Made by a program: the position numbers and the translations under genes
Shown here: positions 8,485 to 16,396 of the stretch, in pieces
Position numbering within the stretch: position 1 is the first letter of the stretch
How the letters are laid out: every line of letters starts with the position of its first letter
Assembly: GCA_020639095.1 (NCBI GenBank)
Contig: JACKHH010000010.1
Coordinates: forward strand, 46,626-110,625
Direction of reading: 5' to 3'
Source: Phycisphaerales bacterium
Lineage (GTDB): Bacteria > Planctomycetota > Phycisphaerae > UBA1845
Length of the DNA: 64,000 nt
Notes under the pieces: model-generated
Told to the model about the DNA's origin: nothing
The model's input: only the letters and a program-made list of their open reading frames with translations
Databases searched by the model: none

Positions 8485-9702
8485 CTAGGCGCCTTTCAGC
8501 CGAAGCGCAAAGAGCGCGAAGTCCGTTCGCACATAGAGCATGTCCTTGTCAAAGGCCATGGGCGATTCAACCCGTACGCCGCCGCTTGCATCGTACAAGG
8601 GAATCTCAGACAACAACACGAATTCCTCCGCATCCGGTCTGGCGATGAGCAACTTTCCATCTCGGTCGGCCAATAGCACCAAGAAGTCGCCAACCAGTAT
8701 CGGGAACATGTCGCGCCGCTCGATCCAGGCGAGTTCGCCAGTGCTCCCGTCGAGAGCGGTCAGTCTTCGCGAGTGATTGCCATAGATCATGCCGTTGAAA
8801 TACACGATAGGATTAATCGTTCCTCCCAATTGAGTGCTCTTCCATTCGACTCGGGGATCAATCTTCCCATCTTGCGAAATCAAACGAATCATCAGGCATT
8901 GGTCGCTACTTGACAGCAGAATTCGATCTGGTGGCAAGAGCATGGGTGTCCACGATCCCGCTTCCGAAATCGAGAGGTCCCACAACTGCTCACCCGTTGC
9001 GGCATTCACCGCATAGACCGCTTGCGGCGCTTGCGACACAACTTGCGGGATTCCCACCAAGGTCGCAGCCGCAGGCGAGGAATAGCCAATCAGCGTGCTC
9101 CTCACGCTCCATTGCAACTCGCCGGATGTGCGATCAAAGGAAATCAGGTTTCCCGAACGGATCAGGCCGGATCCTCCAGCCTCTACGATCACCGAATTAC
9201 CAAACAGCAAGGGCGAGGACGCAAAGCCATAATGCGGCTCGCTTGCGCCATACCCTGCCTTCAGATGCTTTTCCCAACGAACGCTTCCGTTCGTCACAGC
9301 AAGACAGGAAAGCCGCCCCTGGGCATTGATGGCATATACTGAGCGGTCATCCAAGGCCGGCGTGGAAAGGGGGCCATCAATCGATCCGTCATGACCTTTG
9401 TGCTTGCGGCCGACGGCGTACCGCCAGCGTTCCTTTCCAGTAGTGGCATCGAGCACGATGGCGAAGTCCTCGCGCCCATCGTTCATCATGGTCGCAACGG
9501 CATCGCCCTGAACGGTCACGGATGAGTACCCGCTTCCCAATGGTACGCGCCAAGCCAATTCGAACTCCGGAGCCGCGCCAGTCCAATGCGTGAAAGAAGC
9601 CGCATTCTGGCGACTTGCCCCTCCAAGCCACTGATTCCAACCCGCCGAATCTGCGGCCAGGCAGCCCGCGACAATCGTGGCAACAACAGCTGGTGAAATC
9701 AT
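8485..9702 (-). CDS. Exported PQQ-type beta-propeller protein
   Basis: 405 aa from the ATG at 9702, which gives a short signal peptide (SPAVVATIVAGCLAADSAG) after a GGAG site; an upstream frame to 9789 is less likely. The body is a repeat protein with PQQ-like blades: LDATTGKERWRY, VTNGSVRWEK, DRTSGELQWSV, NAATGEQLWDL and LDGSTGELAWIE, each with the A.TG...W pattern. There is no second domain (no kinase, no dehydrogenase) and no visible metal or PQQ ligand set, so it is probably a scaffold or binding propeller in the periplasm. It follows no clear operon; an IS5-type relic lies upstream. Confidence 0.8.
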   Translation of the reverse strand: MISPAVVATIVAGCLAADSAGWNQWLGGASRQNAASFTHWTGAAPEFELAWRVPLGSGYSSVTVQGDAVATMMNDGREDFAIVLDATTGKERWRYAVGRKHKGHDGSIDGPLSTPALDDRSVYAINAQGRLSCLAVTNGSVRWEKHLKAGYGASEPHYGFASSPLLFGNSVIVEAGGSGLIRSGNLISFDRTSGELQWSVRSTLIGYSSPAAATLVGIPQVVSQAPQAVYAVNAATGEQLWDLSISEAGSWTPMLLPPDRILLSSSDQCLMIRLISQDGKIDPRVEWKSTQLGGTINPIVYFNGMIYGNHSRRLTALDGSTGELAWIERRDMFPILVGDFLVLLADRDGKLLIARPDAEEFVLLSEIPLYDASGGVRVESPMAFDKDMLYVRTDFALFALRLKGA

Positions 9703-9919
9703 GTCGTTGGCTCCGAAGGGGCTATCGACGCTACTCCAGGCCTCCCTCGCATGAATTCGAAGTGACGGCGCGGATAGATTCAGAACCAACGAGAATTCCG
9801 CACCAATGTCCGGTTAGGATCATGGTTACGCGCCGTAAGCTCCCTATAACCTATCCCAGCACCTTGTTGAGTGGTTGTAGCGTGCAACCAAGTTGCAGGA
9901 AGCCTTGAAGCATCGTTGT

Positions 9920-10145
9920 CTATTCTTCCAAACGGATGCACAAACGTCGGTAGTGCTCGATCCAACCGATGGTCCGTTCGACCGTCCAGCGCCATTTGCA
10001 CCTGCGAAGCGACCGGCCATCCTGGGTCTTGTGCTTCTTCTTACGATTGCGCCGGTGCGGGGGCGATCAACTCGATGCCTTGTGCATCCAGTTCAGCGTC
10101 GAGCGCGTCGCAGTCGTACCCTGCGCCTCGGCGCCGTCAGCCGGC
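9920..10145 (-). pseudogene. IS5-type transposase C-terminal relic, frameshifted
   Basis: Read on the minus strand the segment begins GYDCDALDAELDAQGIELIA, switches frame at a run of five C, and continues HRRNRKKKHKTQDGRSLRR, then WTVERTIGWIEHYRRL, to a stop at 9920. This is the end of an IS5-group DDE transposase: the AYDSD box, the GIELIAPHRRNR stretch and the catalytic-E helix W.VERT..W. The N-terminal two thirds, including the first catalytic Asp, are missing, and no terminal inverted repeats were found. It is a dead fragment. Confidence 0.75.
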
Positions 10146-10276
10146 ACGCTTGCATGGCGAGCATGACGCGCTGGGTTTCCTGAAGTTCCCGTCGCATTGT
10201 TCAAGACGAACAGCAAATCGCTTGAGAACGCAGCGTTACTACTGTTCAGTCCTTAGCGCGACCCTCCCAATTGAGA

Positions 10277-10948
10277 TCACAAATCGTCACCTACACCCGC
10301 TCGCTCAGTGATCTGAATGGGTATTTGGACTTCGCCGTACCGCAAGAACCATGGCACAAACGGGCTATTGTAACCCAGATAGCGCGGCGGGCCAACGATG
10401 CGAACGCGCTGCTTGTTTGCGATTGTCCACGCAATCAGCTTGGCCCTTGCACTCTCAAAACGTGCATCGGTGTAGCTACCACGGACACCGATCGAAACCA
10501 CGGTCATTGCAGACACGTCGTCAACCACGACGCGCTGATCTGCTTCATCCGCGCCGGGTTGGCCCCAAGAACGCTGACCGTAGAGGAATGCCATCGACGA
10601 CGCTCCCCATTCAGAGCCATCGCCAGGAGTATTATCAGAGCTCGCATACCCCATCTCAACTGGTGCGGTCATTGGAATGTCGTTGCGCTTGATGTGGTCA
10701 AAGAGTGGCCGAAACATGCTGCTGGAGGTGCGCTCGACTACACCCTCACGGGCTTGTACCCGCGCCAGGCGATACGCCGGATACTCCTTGACGATGATTT
10801 CACCTACCGGCCCCGGTTTCGGAAAACCCTCAGGCAACGTCGCTTCTTTGAACATGAACGGGCTCATGGCGCAGCCATTACTCGCGCAGCCAACCAACAG
10901 GCAAGAAACCGTCAATCGTCGTAGATCACTACTTCGCATGATATCCAT
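10277..10948 (-). CDS. SOUL family haem-binding lipoprotein
   Basis: SOUL/HBP domain protein (223 aa) with a lipoprotein leader (LTVSCLLVGC lipobox within the first 21 residues). The SOUL core is visible as VKEYPAYRLARVQ, then MFRPLFDHIKRNDIPMTAPVEM, a family hallmark, and the C-terminal YNSPFVPWFLRYGEVQIPI. SOUL proteins bind haem or other tetrapyrroles; bacterial versions often occur in light- or oxidative-stress regulons. Two ATGs three codons apart (10948, 10939) are possible starts. It probably belongs to the photoprotection block but is separated from it by the propeller gene and an IS relic. Confidence 0.88.
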   Translation of the reverse strand: MDIMRSSDLRRLTVSCLLVGCASNGCAMSPFMFKEATLPEGFPKPGPVGEIIVKEYPAYRLARVQAREGVVERTSSSMFRPLFDHIKRNDIPMTAPVEMGYASSDNTPGDGSEWGASSMAFLYGQRSWGQPGADEADQRVVVDDVSAMTVVSIGVRGSYTDARFESARAKLIAWTIANKQRVRIVGPPRYLGYNSPFVPWFLRYGEVQIPIQITERAGVGDDL

Positions 10949-11575
10949 CCCATGAGCGCGTCGCCATCACTCGGTTTTCAAGCATCGCGTTGTTATCGAG
11001 CCAGCCCGAGCGCTCCAATCAGCTAGACCATCAAGCCACAAGCAAGCCCTAACCGAACGGCTGCGTCGCAACTGCGTTCAGCGCCAGGTCAGGATACGAC
11101 CCGACGTACGGCGTAGGAACGGGCATTCGCCATTGGTCATCGCTCCGTGAGCAGTGCTTCTCCACCTTCCCGGTCGGAACACCTTGCGGCCGGTAAGGGT
11201 CCGACCGGTGACCTTGACGCCATGGCCCGTGAACCTCTCCATCGCAGGCGGATGCGAGCGCTTTTCGCTGGCCTGCGAGCGGCCAACTTTGACTTCTCCT
11301 CCCACGATTTCGCAAAGCGGGCACGCGCGGATTCAGCAGTCGTCATTATCCCGCTTGGCGGGGGAGCAATTCGCACAATTTGCCGTTCGAAGCACTCGCT
11401 GTGTGCAGCCAATACCGGCAAGGAAGATCGTCGATCCCGGCTGGGTGCGTTTCCGTCGCCTCGTCTTGCACGGACATGACTCGGATATCGTGAAGTGCGC
11501 GATTGAAGCCGGCAAGAGTCCCGGGGATCACCTGGGCGAAAGGGGATCACTCAACTTGCGATTCGCCAGGGACGG
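10949..11575. other. Gene-free stretch
   Basis: About 625 bp between the SOUL gene and nhaR. Several open frames exist on both strands but have arginine/serine-rich, family-less products and no ribosome sites. I see no RNA gene or IS feature here. Confidence 0.5.
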
Positions 11576-12487
11576 CTATCTTGCGGGCTCGACGAACATT
11601 TTCTGGCGCGCCGAATTGGTGAGCGCGAGGACGCCGGGGTTGCGGATTTTGCGTTCCATGGAAATCGCGTAGAATTGCTCGCGGACTTCTTCGATTCTGC
11701 CGACGACGCGCACCTTGTATTGCTCACAAACCTCTTGCTCGATAACCGAGGGACCCACAAAGAGCCCGAGCCCCTGCTGACCGAATATCTTCTTGAGGGC
11801 GCTGTCCTCAAACTGACCGACAATCCGCGGGCCAATCTCGTGAATCTCAAACCAATGATCCAGTGCGCGGCGAAGTGCCGTTCCTGAAGTCGGCACCAAC
11901 CATGGCGCGTTGATCGTCGATTGGGGGAATCGGCGCCGGTACTTTTGAGCGAGGCGCGGAGCCGCAAAAACGGACACGCCGCATTCACCCAGCAGGTGGT
12001 TGAATCCGCGAATCCCCACATTTGCCCCGATCGGCGCGTCGGAAATGACGACATCCAATTCATGAATCGATAGCTGCGCCAACAGTTGGTCGGATTTGCC
12101 TTCGGTACAGATTATCTCAAGATGCTCGGGGTCGGCGAGCGCGGGCATCAGCAGTTGATAGGCGATTAACTTGGGAACGACATCCGCGACGCCCACGTGT
12201 AGTCGTATGGCCCGCCCCGTAGGCCGACCCTGTACCGTATCAACCAAGTCGCGGCCAAGTGAGAAGATGTCATCGGCAAACCGGTAGACAATCCGACCGG
12301 TGTCGGTGAGTTGCATTTTTCGTCGCGAGCGATCAAACAGCTCCACCCCCAGCGTATTCTCAAGCACGCGGATTTGTGCGGAGATCGTCGGTTGGGCAAG
12401 GTTCAACTGCGCGCAGGCTGCCGCGACACTGCCTTCGCGCGCGACGGTCCAGAAGTAAAGAAGATGATGGTAGTTCAGCCAATGCAC
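11576..12487 (-). CDS. nhaR: LysR-type transcriptional activator NhaR
   Basis: 303 aa LysR-family regulator closest in look to NhaR: it opens with NYHHLLYFWTVAREGSVAAA, then the winged-helix LAQPTISAQIRVLE, a co-inducer domain with GVADVVPKLIAYQLL, LDVVISDAPI and GECGVSVFAAP, and ends ISMERKIRNPGVLALTNSARQKMF, all as in E. coli NhaR. It starts with GTG at 12487. NhaR usually responds to Na+/alkali and activates nhaA, but no Na+/H+ antiporter gene is in this window. It is divergent from the hpf-ABC-hlyD-tolC set, and a LysR-type inverted repeat (12646-12676) lies between them. Confidence 0.9.
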   Translation of the reverse strand: MHWLNYHHLLYFWTVAREGSVAAACAQLNLAQPTISAQIRVLENTLGVELFDRSRRKMQLTDTGRIVYRFADDIFSLGRDLVDTVQGRPTGRAIRLHVGVADVVPKLIAYQLLMPALADPEHLEIICTEGKSDQLLAQLSIHELDVVISDAPIGANVGIRGFNHLLGECGVSVFAAPRLAQKYRRRFPQSTINAPWLVPTSGTALRRALDHWFEIHEIGPRIVGQFEDSALKKIFGQQGLGLFVGPSVIEQEVCEQYKVRVVGRIEEVREQFYAISMERKIRNPGVLALTNSARQKMFVEPAR

Positions 12488-12645
12488 CGGCGCAGATTAA
12501 TCGTATTTCACGATCTTTCAACCATTTATCATCCATAAAGGCGAAGCATCTCCACCTCGGGGCGAGTGGACGAGCACGTCAAGTAGGCGGCTGGATATAG
12601 CGAAGGTCTGTGGCGGTTTGACCCTCGCACCGACGGTTTTTCATC

Positions 12646-12676
12646 GATAATTTCGATGCGTTATCACGAAATTATC
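12646..12676. promoter_or_regulatory. LysR-type operator (inverted repeat with 11-nt spacer)
   Basis: GATAATTTCG and CGAAATTATC form a perfect 10-bp inverted repeat separated by 11 nt, matching the T-N11-A geometry of LysR-family boxes. A second palindrome, CATCGA-N5-TCGATG (12642-12658), overlaps it. The site is just upstream of a possible -35/-10 (TTTTCA at 12680, 17-nt spacer, TACTCT at 12703) for the HPF-like gene and ~160 bp from the divergent nhaR start. Most likely the NhaR binding site. Confidence 0.6.
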
Positions 12677-12772
12677 TATTTTTCAAGTACGAAGTGGTGC
12701 GCTACTCTCTACCTGTCGACCGGGAACATGGTACGCATGCGGAACGGAGCGCGTTGCAGAAGGAGATGATCC

Positions 12773-13129
12773 ATGAAGCTGATTGTGAACAATCGGAATG
12801 AGCGACTGACGGACAGCCTGCGAACATTGGTGGAGCGACAGGCGGGGTACGCGTTGGGCCGATTTGAGTTGCACATTCGTGAAGTCACCGTCCGGCTAAG
12901 CGACCTTAATGGGCCCAAAGGTGGTATCGACAAGCGTTGCAAAGTGCAGGTTGGGTTGCGGAGCGGCGGAACAATCGTTGCGGAAGTCGATGATACGGAG
13001 TTCGAGCCCTGCATTCACCGCGTGATGGATCGGGTCTCACGACGCGTGCGGCGACACCTCGAAGTCGCGCAGACCGAGGCTCGATCTGCTGCTGCCGTGC
13101 GCAAAGACGAAACGGGCGTGGGCGGCTAG
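12773..13129 (+). CDS. HPF/RaiA-like ribosome-associated protein
   Basis: 118-aa protein resembling the short hibernation-promoting factors. It begins MKLIVNNRNERLTDSLRTLVERQAGYALGRF and contains the strand pairs IREVTVRLSDLNGPKGGIDKRCKVQV and GGTIVAEVDDTEFEPCIHRVMDRVSRRVRR, i.e. the beta-alpha-beta-beta-beta-alpha fold of RaiA/YhbH with its basic final helix. Good ribosome site (GAAGGAGATGATCC). It would dock in the 30S decoding centre and silence ribosomes. Its place as the first gene ahead of a type I secretion set, opposite nhaR, is unusual; the 90-bp gap to the ABC gene suggests cotranscription but does not prove it. Confidence 0.82.
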   Translation: MKLIVNNRNERLTDSLRTLVERQAGYALGRFELHIREVTVRLSDLNGPKGGIDKRCKVQVGLRSGGTIVAEVDDTEFEPCIHRVMDRVSRRVRRHLEVAQTEARSAAAVRKDETGVGG

Positions 13130-13219
13130 ACCAGGCGCCCTACGCACACGTGGATTTTGGCGCTCTCGCGAGGATGAGAGCATTGGAAATCGGGTGGGCC
13201 ACGCAAGCCAGATGGCCCA

Positions 13220-14995
13220 ATGCTCCTGAACATCGAAGAAAACACGGCGGACTTCAGAGTTCCAGAGATGATTGCAGCAACTGCACCAATTGAACAACCG
13301 CGTACGATAAGTCCACTTCGTCGCTTACTGCGTCTGCTCGCGCCGGAGCGACGCGAGATTATCATCGTTATTGCATTCGCGATCGGCGTGGGTGTTCTGA
13401 CGTTGGCCACGCCTGTCGCAGTGCAGGCGTTGGTCAACATCGTGTCCTTCGGGGGTATGCATCAGCCACTATTGGTGCTGGCTGTGCTGCTCCTTGGGTT
13501 TCTTTCGCTTGCCGGTGCGATCCGGGCGCTCAAGGCCTACATGGTTGAAATGCTCCAGCGCCGGCTTTTTGTGCGCGTCGTGACGGACCTTGGATACCGG
13601 CTTCCGCGCGTACACGTCGAATCCTTCGACCGGAGTCACGGACCGGAGTTGGTGAACCGCTTCTTCGACGTACTGACCGTACAGAAGGTCGGCGCGACTT
13701 TGTTGTTGGACGGTGTCGCAGTTGTCCTGCAAACAACAATCGGTCTGTTGATTCTCGCGTTCTACCATCCGTTTCTGTTGGCATTCGACGTGGTATTGAT
13801 CGCCTTGATCAATGTCGTATTATTCGTCCTGGGGCGTGGCGCGGTGCGAACGGCGATCAGCGAATCCAAAGCCAAGTACGCGGTCGCTGCGTCGCTTGAG
13901 GAGATCGCTCGGAACCCGATGTCGTTCAAGCAGGTCGGCGGACCGGAGCTTGCCCGAAGTCGTGCCGACGCGCTCGCCGTGGGTTATGTCGAAGCCCGGC
14001 AAAAACATTATCGCGTGGTCTTTCGGCAGGTTGTCAGTTCATTGGCGTTGCAGGCGCTCGCCGCGACGGCCTTGCTCACGCTGGGCGGATGGCTGGTGAT
14101 CAACGGCCAACTCACGCTGGGCCAACTTGTCGCGGCAGAACTCATTGTTTCCATCGTGCTCGCGTCCTTCGCCAAGCTGGGCCAGAAGCTGGAGAGCTTT
14201 TACGATTTGCTCGCCGCCGTGGACAAGCTTGGGCAGTTGCTGGACCTGCGAATGGAGCGCGACTCGGGTCATGCGCTTGCGCCGACGACACCGGGTGCCC
14301 GGCTGGAGCTGATCAACCTGGCCTTCCAATTCCCAGGCTCACGCGCTGCACTGACGAAATTCAACCTCACTGTGGAGTCTGGTGAACGTATTCGCGTCGC
14401 GGGCGGGCACGGTGCGGGAAAGAGCACGCTCGCCGACCTGCTTTACGGTCTCCGTCTGCCGACGGCGGGCCGAATCGAGCTTGACGGCGTTGACCTGCGT
14501 GAAATCAGCCTCGCATCGTTACGCAGCCAAGTGGCGGTGGTCAAAGGCGTCGAACTGATCGAAGGCACCATTGAAGACAATATCAGCATGGGGCGGCAGG
14601 AGGTTTCCGCCGGCGACATTCGCGCTGCGTTGGATGCCATCGGCATACTGACCGAGATTCGCGAGTTACCCGACGGATTGGGTACGGTGCTCAACTCGAA
14701 TGGCGCGCCGCTCTCATCCGGTACCTCTCGTCGGTTGATGCTTGCACGTGCCATCGCCGGCAAGCCTCGTCTGATCGTAATCGATGACTTTCTTGAAGAT
14801 CTCGACCACGAAGCGGGGCAACGGGCGCTGGCGGCACTGATTGATCCAAATGCGCCATGGACGCTGGTTTTGATGAGTCGTTCTGGTGATTCAAACGACC
14901 CGATACCTCGAACTGTTGAATTGCGCGATCCTGATCCCGTGTACGAAGACGCGAGCGACGATACCCATGCCAGTATGGAGGTTGCGTCATCATGA
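13220..14995 (+). CDS. Type I secretion-like ABC protein with degenerate ATPase
   Basis: 591 aa: an ABC exporter membrane domain (~35-330, six helices) fused to a nucleotide-binding domain (~360-565). Walker A (GGHGAGKS, 395-402) is intact, but other ATPase motifs are altered. The Q-loop Gln is absent (VVKGVELIEG where VPQD is usual, ~442), the signature is SSGTS instead of LSGGQ, the catalytic Glu after Walker B is Asp (LIVIDD, 523), and the H-loop His is absent (LMSRSGD). ATP binding is plausible, normal hydrolysis doubtful. The start at 13220 has a poor ribosome site; the ATG at 13268 is an alternative. The stop overlaps the hlyD start (ATGA). It probably forms an envelope-spanning complex with the next two genes. 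Confidence 0.85.
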   Translation: MLLNIEENTADFRVPEMIAATAPIEQPRTISPLRRLLRLLAPERREIIIVIAFAIGVGVLTLATPVAVQALVNIVSFGGMHQPLLVLAVLLLGFLSLAGAIRALKAYMVEMLQRRLFVRVVTDLGYRLPRVHVESFDRSHGPELVNRFFDVLTVQKVGATLLLDGVAVVLQTTIGLLILAFYHPFLLAFDVVLIALINVVLFVLGRGAVRTAISESKAKYAVAASLEEIARNPMSFKQVGGPELARSRADALAVGYVEARQKHYRVVFRQVVSSLALQALAATALLTLGGWLVINGQLTLGQLVAAELIVSIVLASFAKLGQKLESFYDLLAAVDKLGQLLDLRMERDSGHALAPTTPGARLELINLAFQFPGSRAALTKFNLTVESGERIRVAGGHGAGKSTLADLLYGLRLPTAGRIELDGVDLREISLASLRSQVAVVKGVELIEGTIEDNISMGRQEVSAGDIRAALDAIGILTEIRELPDGLGTVLNSNGAPLSSGTSRRLMLARAIAGKPRLIVIDDFLEDLDHEAGQRALAALIDPNAPWTLVLMSRSGDSNDPIPRTVELRDPDPVYEDASDDTHASMEVASS

Positions 14996-16344
14996 ACAAG
15001 CAGGCAACCGCGCAAGATTTTGAAACGTTCGGAACGCTCTATGTCGATCCGCGATCGCGGGCACTGGCACTGGTCCGCCCATCGCGGTGGATAGGTCGCG
15101 CGGCGCTCGTCATGGCGATTTGTTTTGTCCTCGGCCCCTGCGCGATGATGTTTGCACCGTGGCAGCAGAATCTACGCGGCGCCGGACGCGTGATTGCCTA
15201 CGCGCCCCTTGACCGACAGCAGCAGATCGAAGCGCCGATCGGGGGGCGTATCGTTCGCTGGTGGGTGCAGGAAGGCAGTTTGGTCAGCGAGGGTGATCCG
15301 TTGCTGGAAATCAGCGATATTGACCCCAATCTGATCACGCGGCTTGGGCAGGAAAAAAGCGCACTGGAAGGCAAGCTTTCAGCCACGGACCAGATTGCCA
15401 GATCATACGAAGACCAGATCGTCAATCTTGAGTCCACGCGCGATCTGGCCGTAGCTGCCGCCACGTTTCGGCTTGAGACCAGTCGGCAGAAGATTCGGGC
15501 TGCCGAGGAGTCTCTTGCGGCGGCGGAGGCAGCCCATGTCGCAGCCAAGGCGCAGTTTGAACGCAACAGGAATCTGTTGTCCGACGGCATCGTCTCTCGG
15601 CGGCAGTTCGAGGTGGCTGAACGCGATCTCGAGCAAGCGCGAACGGCCGTGAATCGCGCGCTGGCTGATTTGGAGGGCGCCCGGGCTGACCTGCGCGCGT
15701 CGGAACAAGAACTTGCCAAAATTCGGGCAGATCAACAGGCCAAAATCGCATCCGCGCGCGCATCGCTCAACGACGCCTACGGAAAGTCGGAAGACATTCG
15801 TGCGAGCCTCGCTAAGTTGGAAGTGCAAATCGCACGACAGCAATCGCAATTGGTGACGGCGCCGCGCGGTGGAACCGTATTTCGTCTGGTCGCGAATCAG
15901 GGAGGTGAGATCGTCAAATCCGGTGATTCCTTACTGACGTTGGTGCCCGCGACGAATGATCGCGCGGTGGAGATTTGGGTAAATGGAAATGATGCACCGC
16001 TGATCAGCGAGGGGGCCCCCGTGCGACTGCAATTCGAGGGATGGCCCGCGGTTCAGTTCGCAGGGTGGCCATCGGTCGCAGTGGGAACGTTTGGAGGAAA
16101 GGTATCGCTGATGGACGCGACGGACGATGGTCAGGGCAAATTCCGGCTGCTGGTCGTACCCGACGAGTCGGAACAAAGTTGGCCTGATGCACGTTTCCTG
16201 CGCCAGGGCGTTCGCGCCAAGGGATGGGTGCTGCTGAAACAGGTTTCGTTGGGCTATGAGGTTTGGCGACAGCTTAACGGCTTTCCGCCAGTGATTGAGC
16301 CGAAAGAGCCAAAGTCCATGGTTGCGCGCAAGCGACTGAAATGA
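14992..16344 (+). CDS. HlyD-family membrane fusion protein
   Basis: 450 aa. One N-terminal transmembrane helix (RAALVMAICFVLGPCAMMF, ~36-55), a split biotinyl-lipoyl motif (IEAPIGGRIVRWWVQEGSLVSEGDPLLEI and TAPRGGTVFRLVANQGGEIVKSGDSLLTLVP), a long Ala/Glu/Arg-rich coiled coil in between (~115-280), and a beta-barrel C-terminal part (VRLQFEGWPAVQFAGWPS). Periplasmic adaptor that would bridge the ABC protein and the TolC-like channel. It overlaps the ABC gene by 4 bp. No substrate gene with RTX repeats or a double-Gly leader is seen nearby. Confidence 0.9.
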   Translation: MNKQATAQDFETFGTLYVDPRSRALALVRPSRWIGRAALVMAICFVLGPCAMMFAPWQQNLRGAGRVIAYAPLDRQQQIEAPIGGRIVRWWVQEGSLVSEGDPLLEISDIDPNLITRLGQEKSALEGKLSATDQIARSYEDQIVNLESTRDLAVAAATFRLETSRQKIRAAEESLAAAEAAHVAAKAQFERNRNLLSDGIVSRRQFEVAERDLEQARTAVNRALADLEGARADLRASEQELAKIRADQQAKIASARASLNDAYGKSEDIRASLAKLEVQIARQQSQLVTAPRGGTVFRLVANQGGEIVKSGDSLLTLVPATNDRAVEIWVNGNDAPLISEGAPVRLQFEGWPAVQFAGWPSVAVGTFGGKVSLMDATDDGQGKFRLLVVPDESEQSWPDARFLRQGVRAKGWVLLKQVSLGYEVWRQLNGFPPVIEPKEPKSMVARKRLK

Positions 16345-16396
16345 TGGCTTGCAGTGGGAACCCCTAAATAACCCAATGAACCGACACAGGAAACAA

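Noticed and set aside
10995..11045. tRNA-like D-arm string on the minus strand (TAGCTGATTGGAGCGC)
   Set aside because: No acceptor stem, anticodon loop or T-arm follows in the right places.
11049..11672. Long open frames on both strands after the SOUL gene
   Set aside because: Products are arginine/serine-rich with no family features and no ribosome sites.
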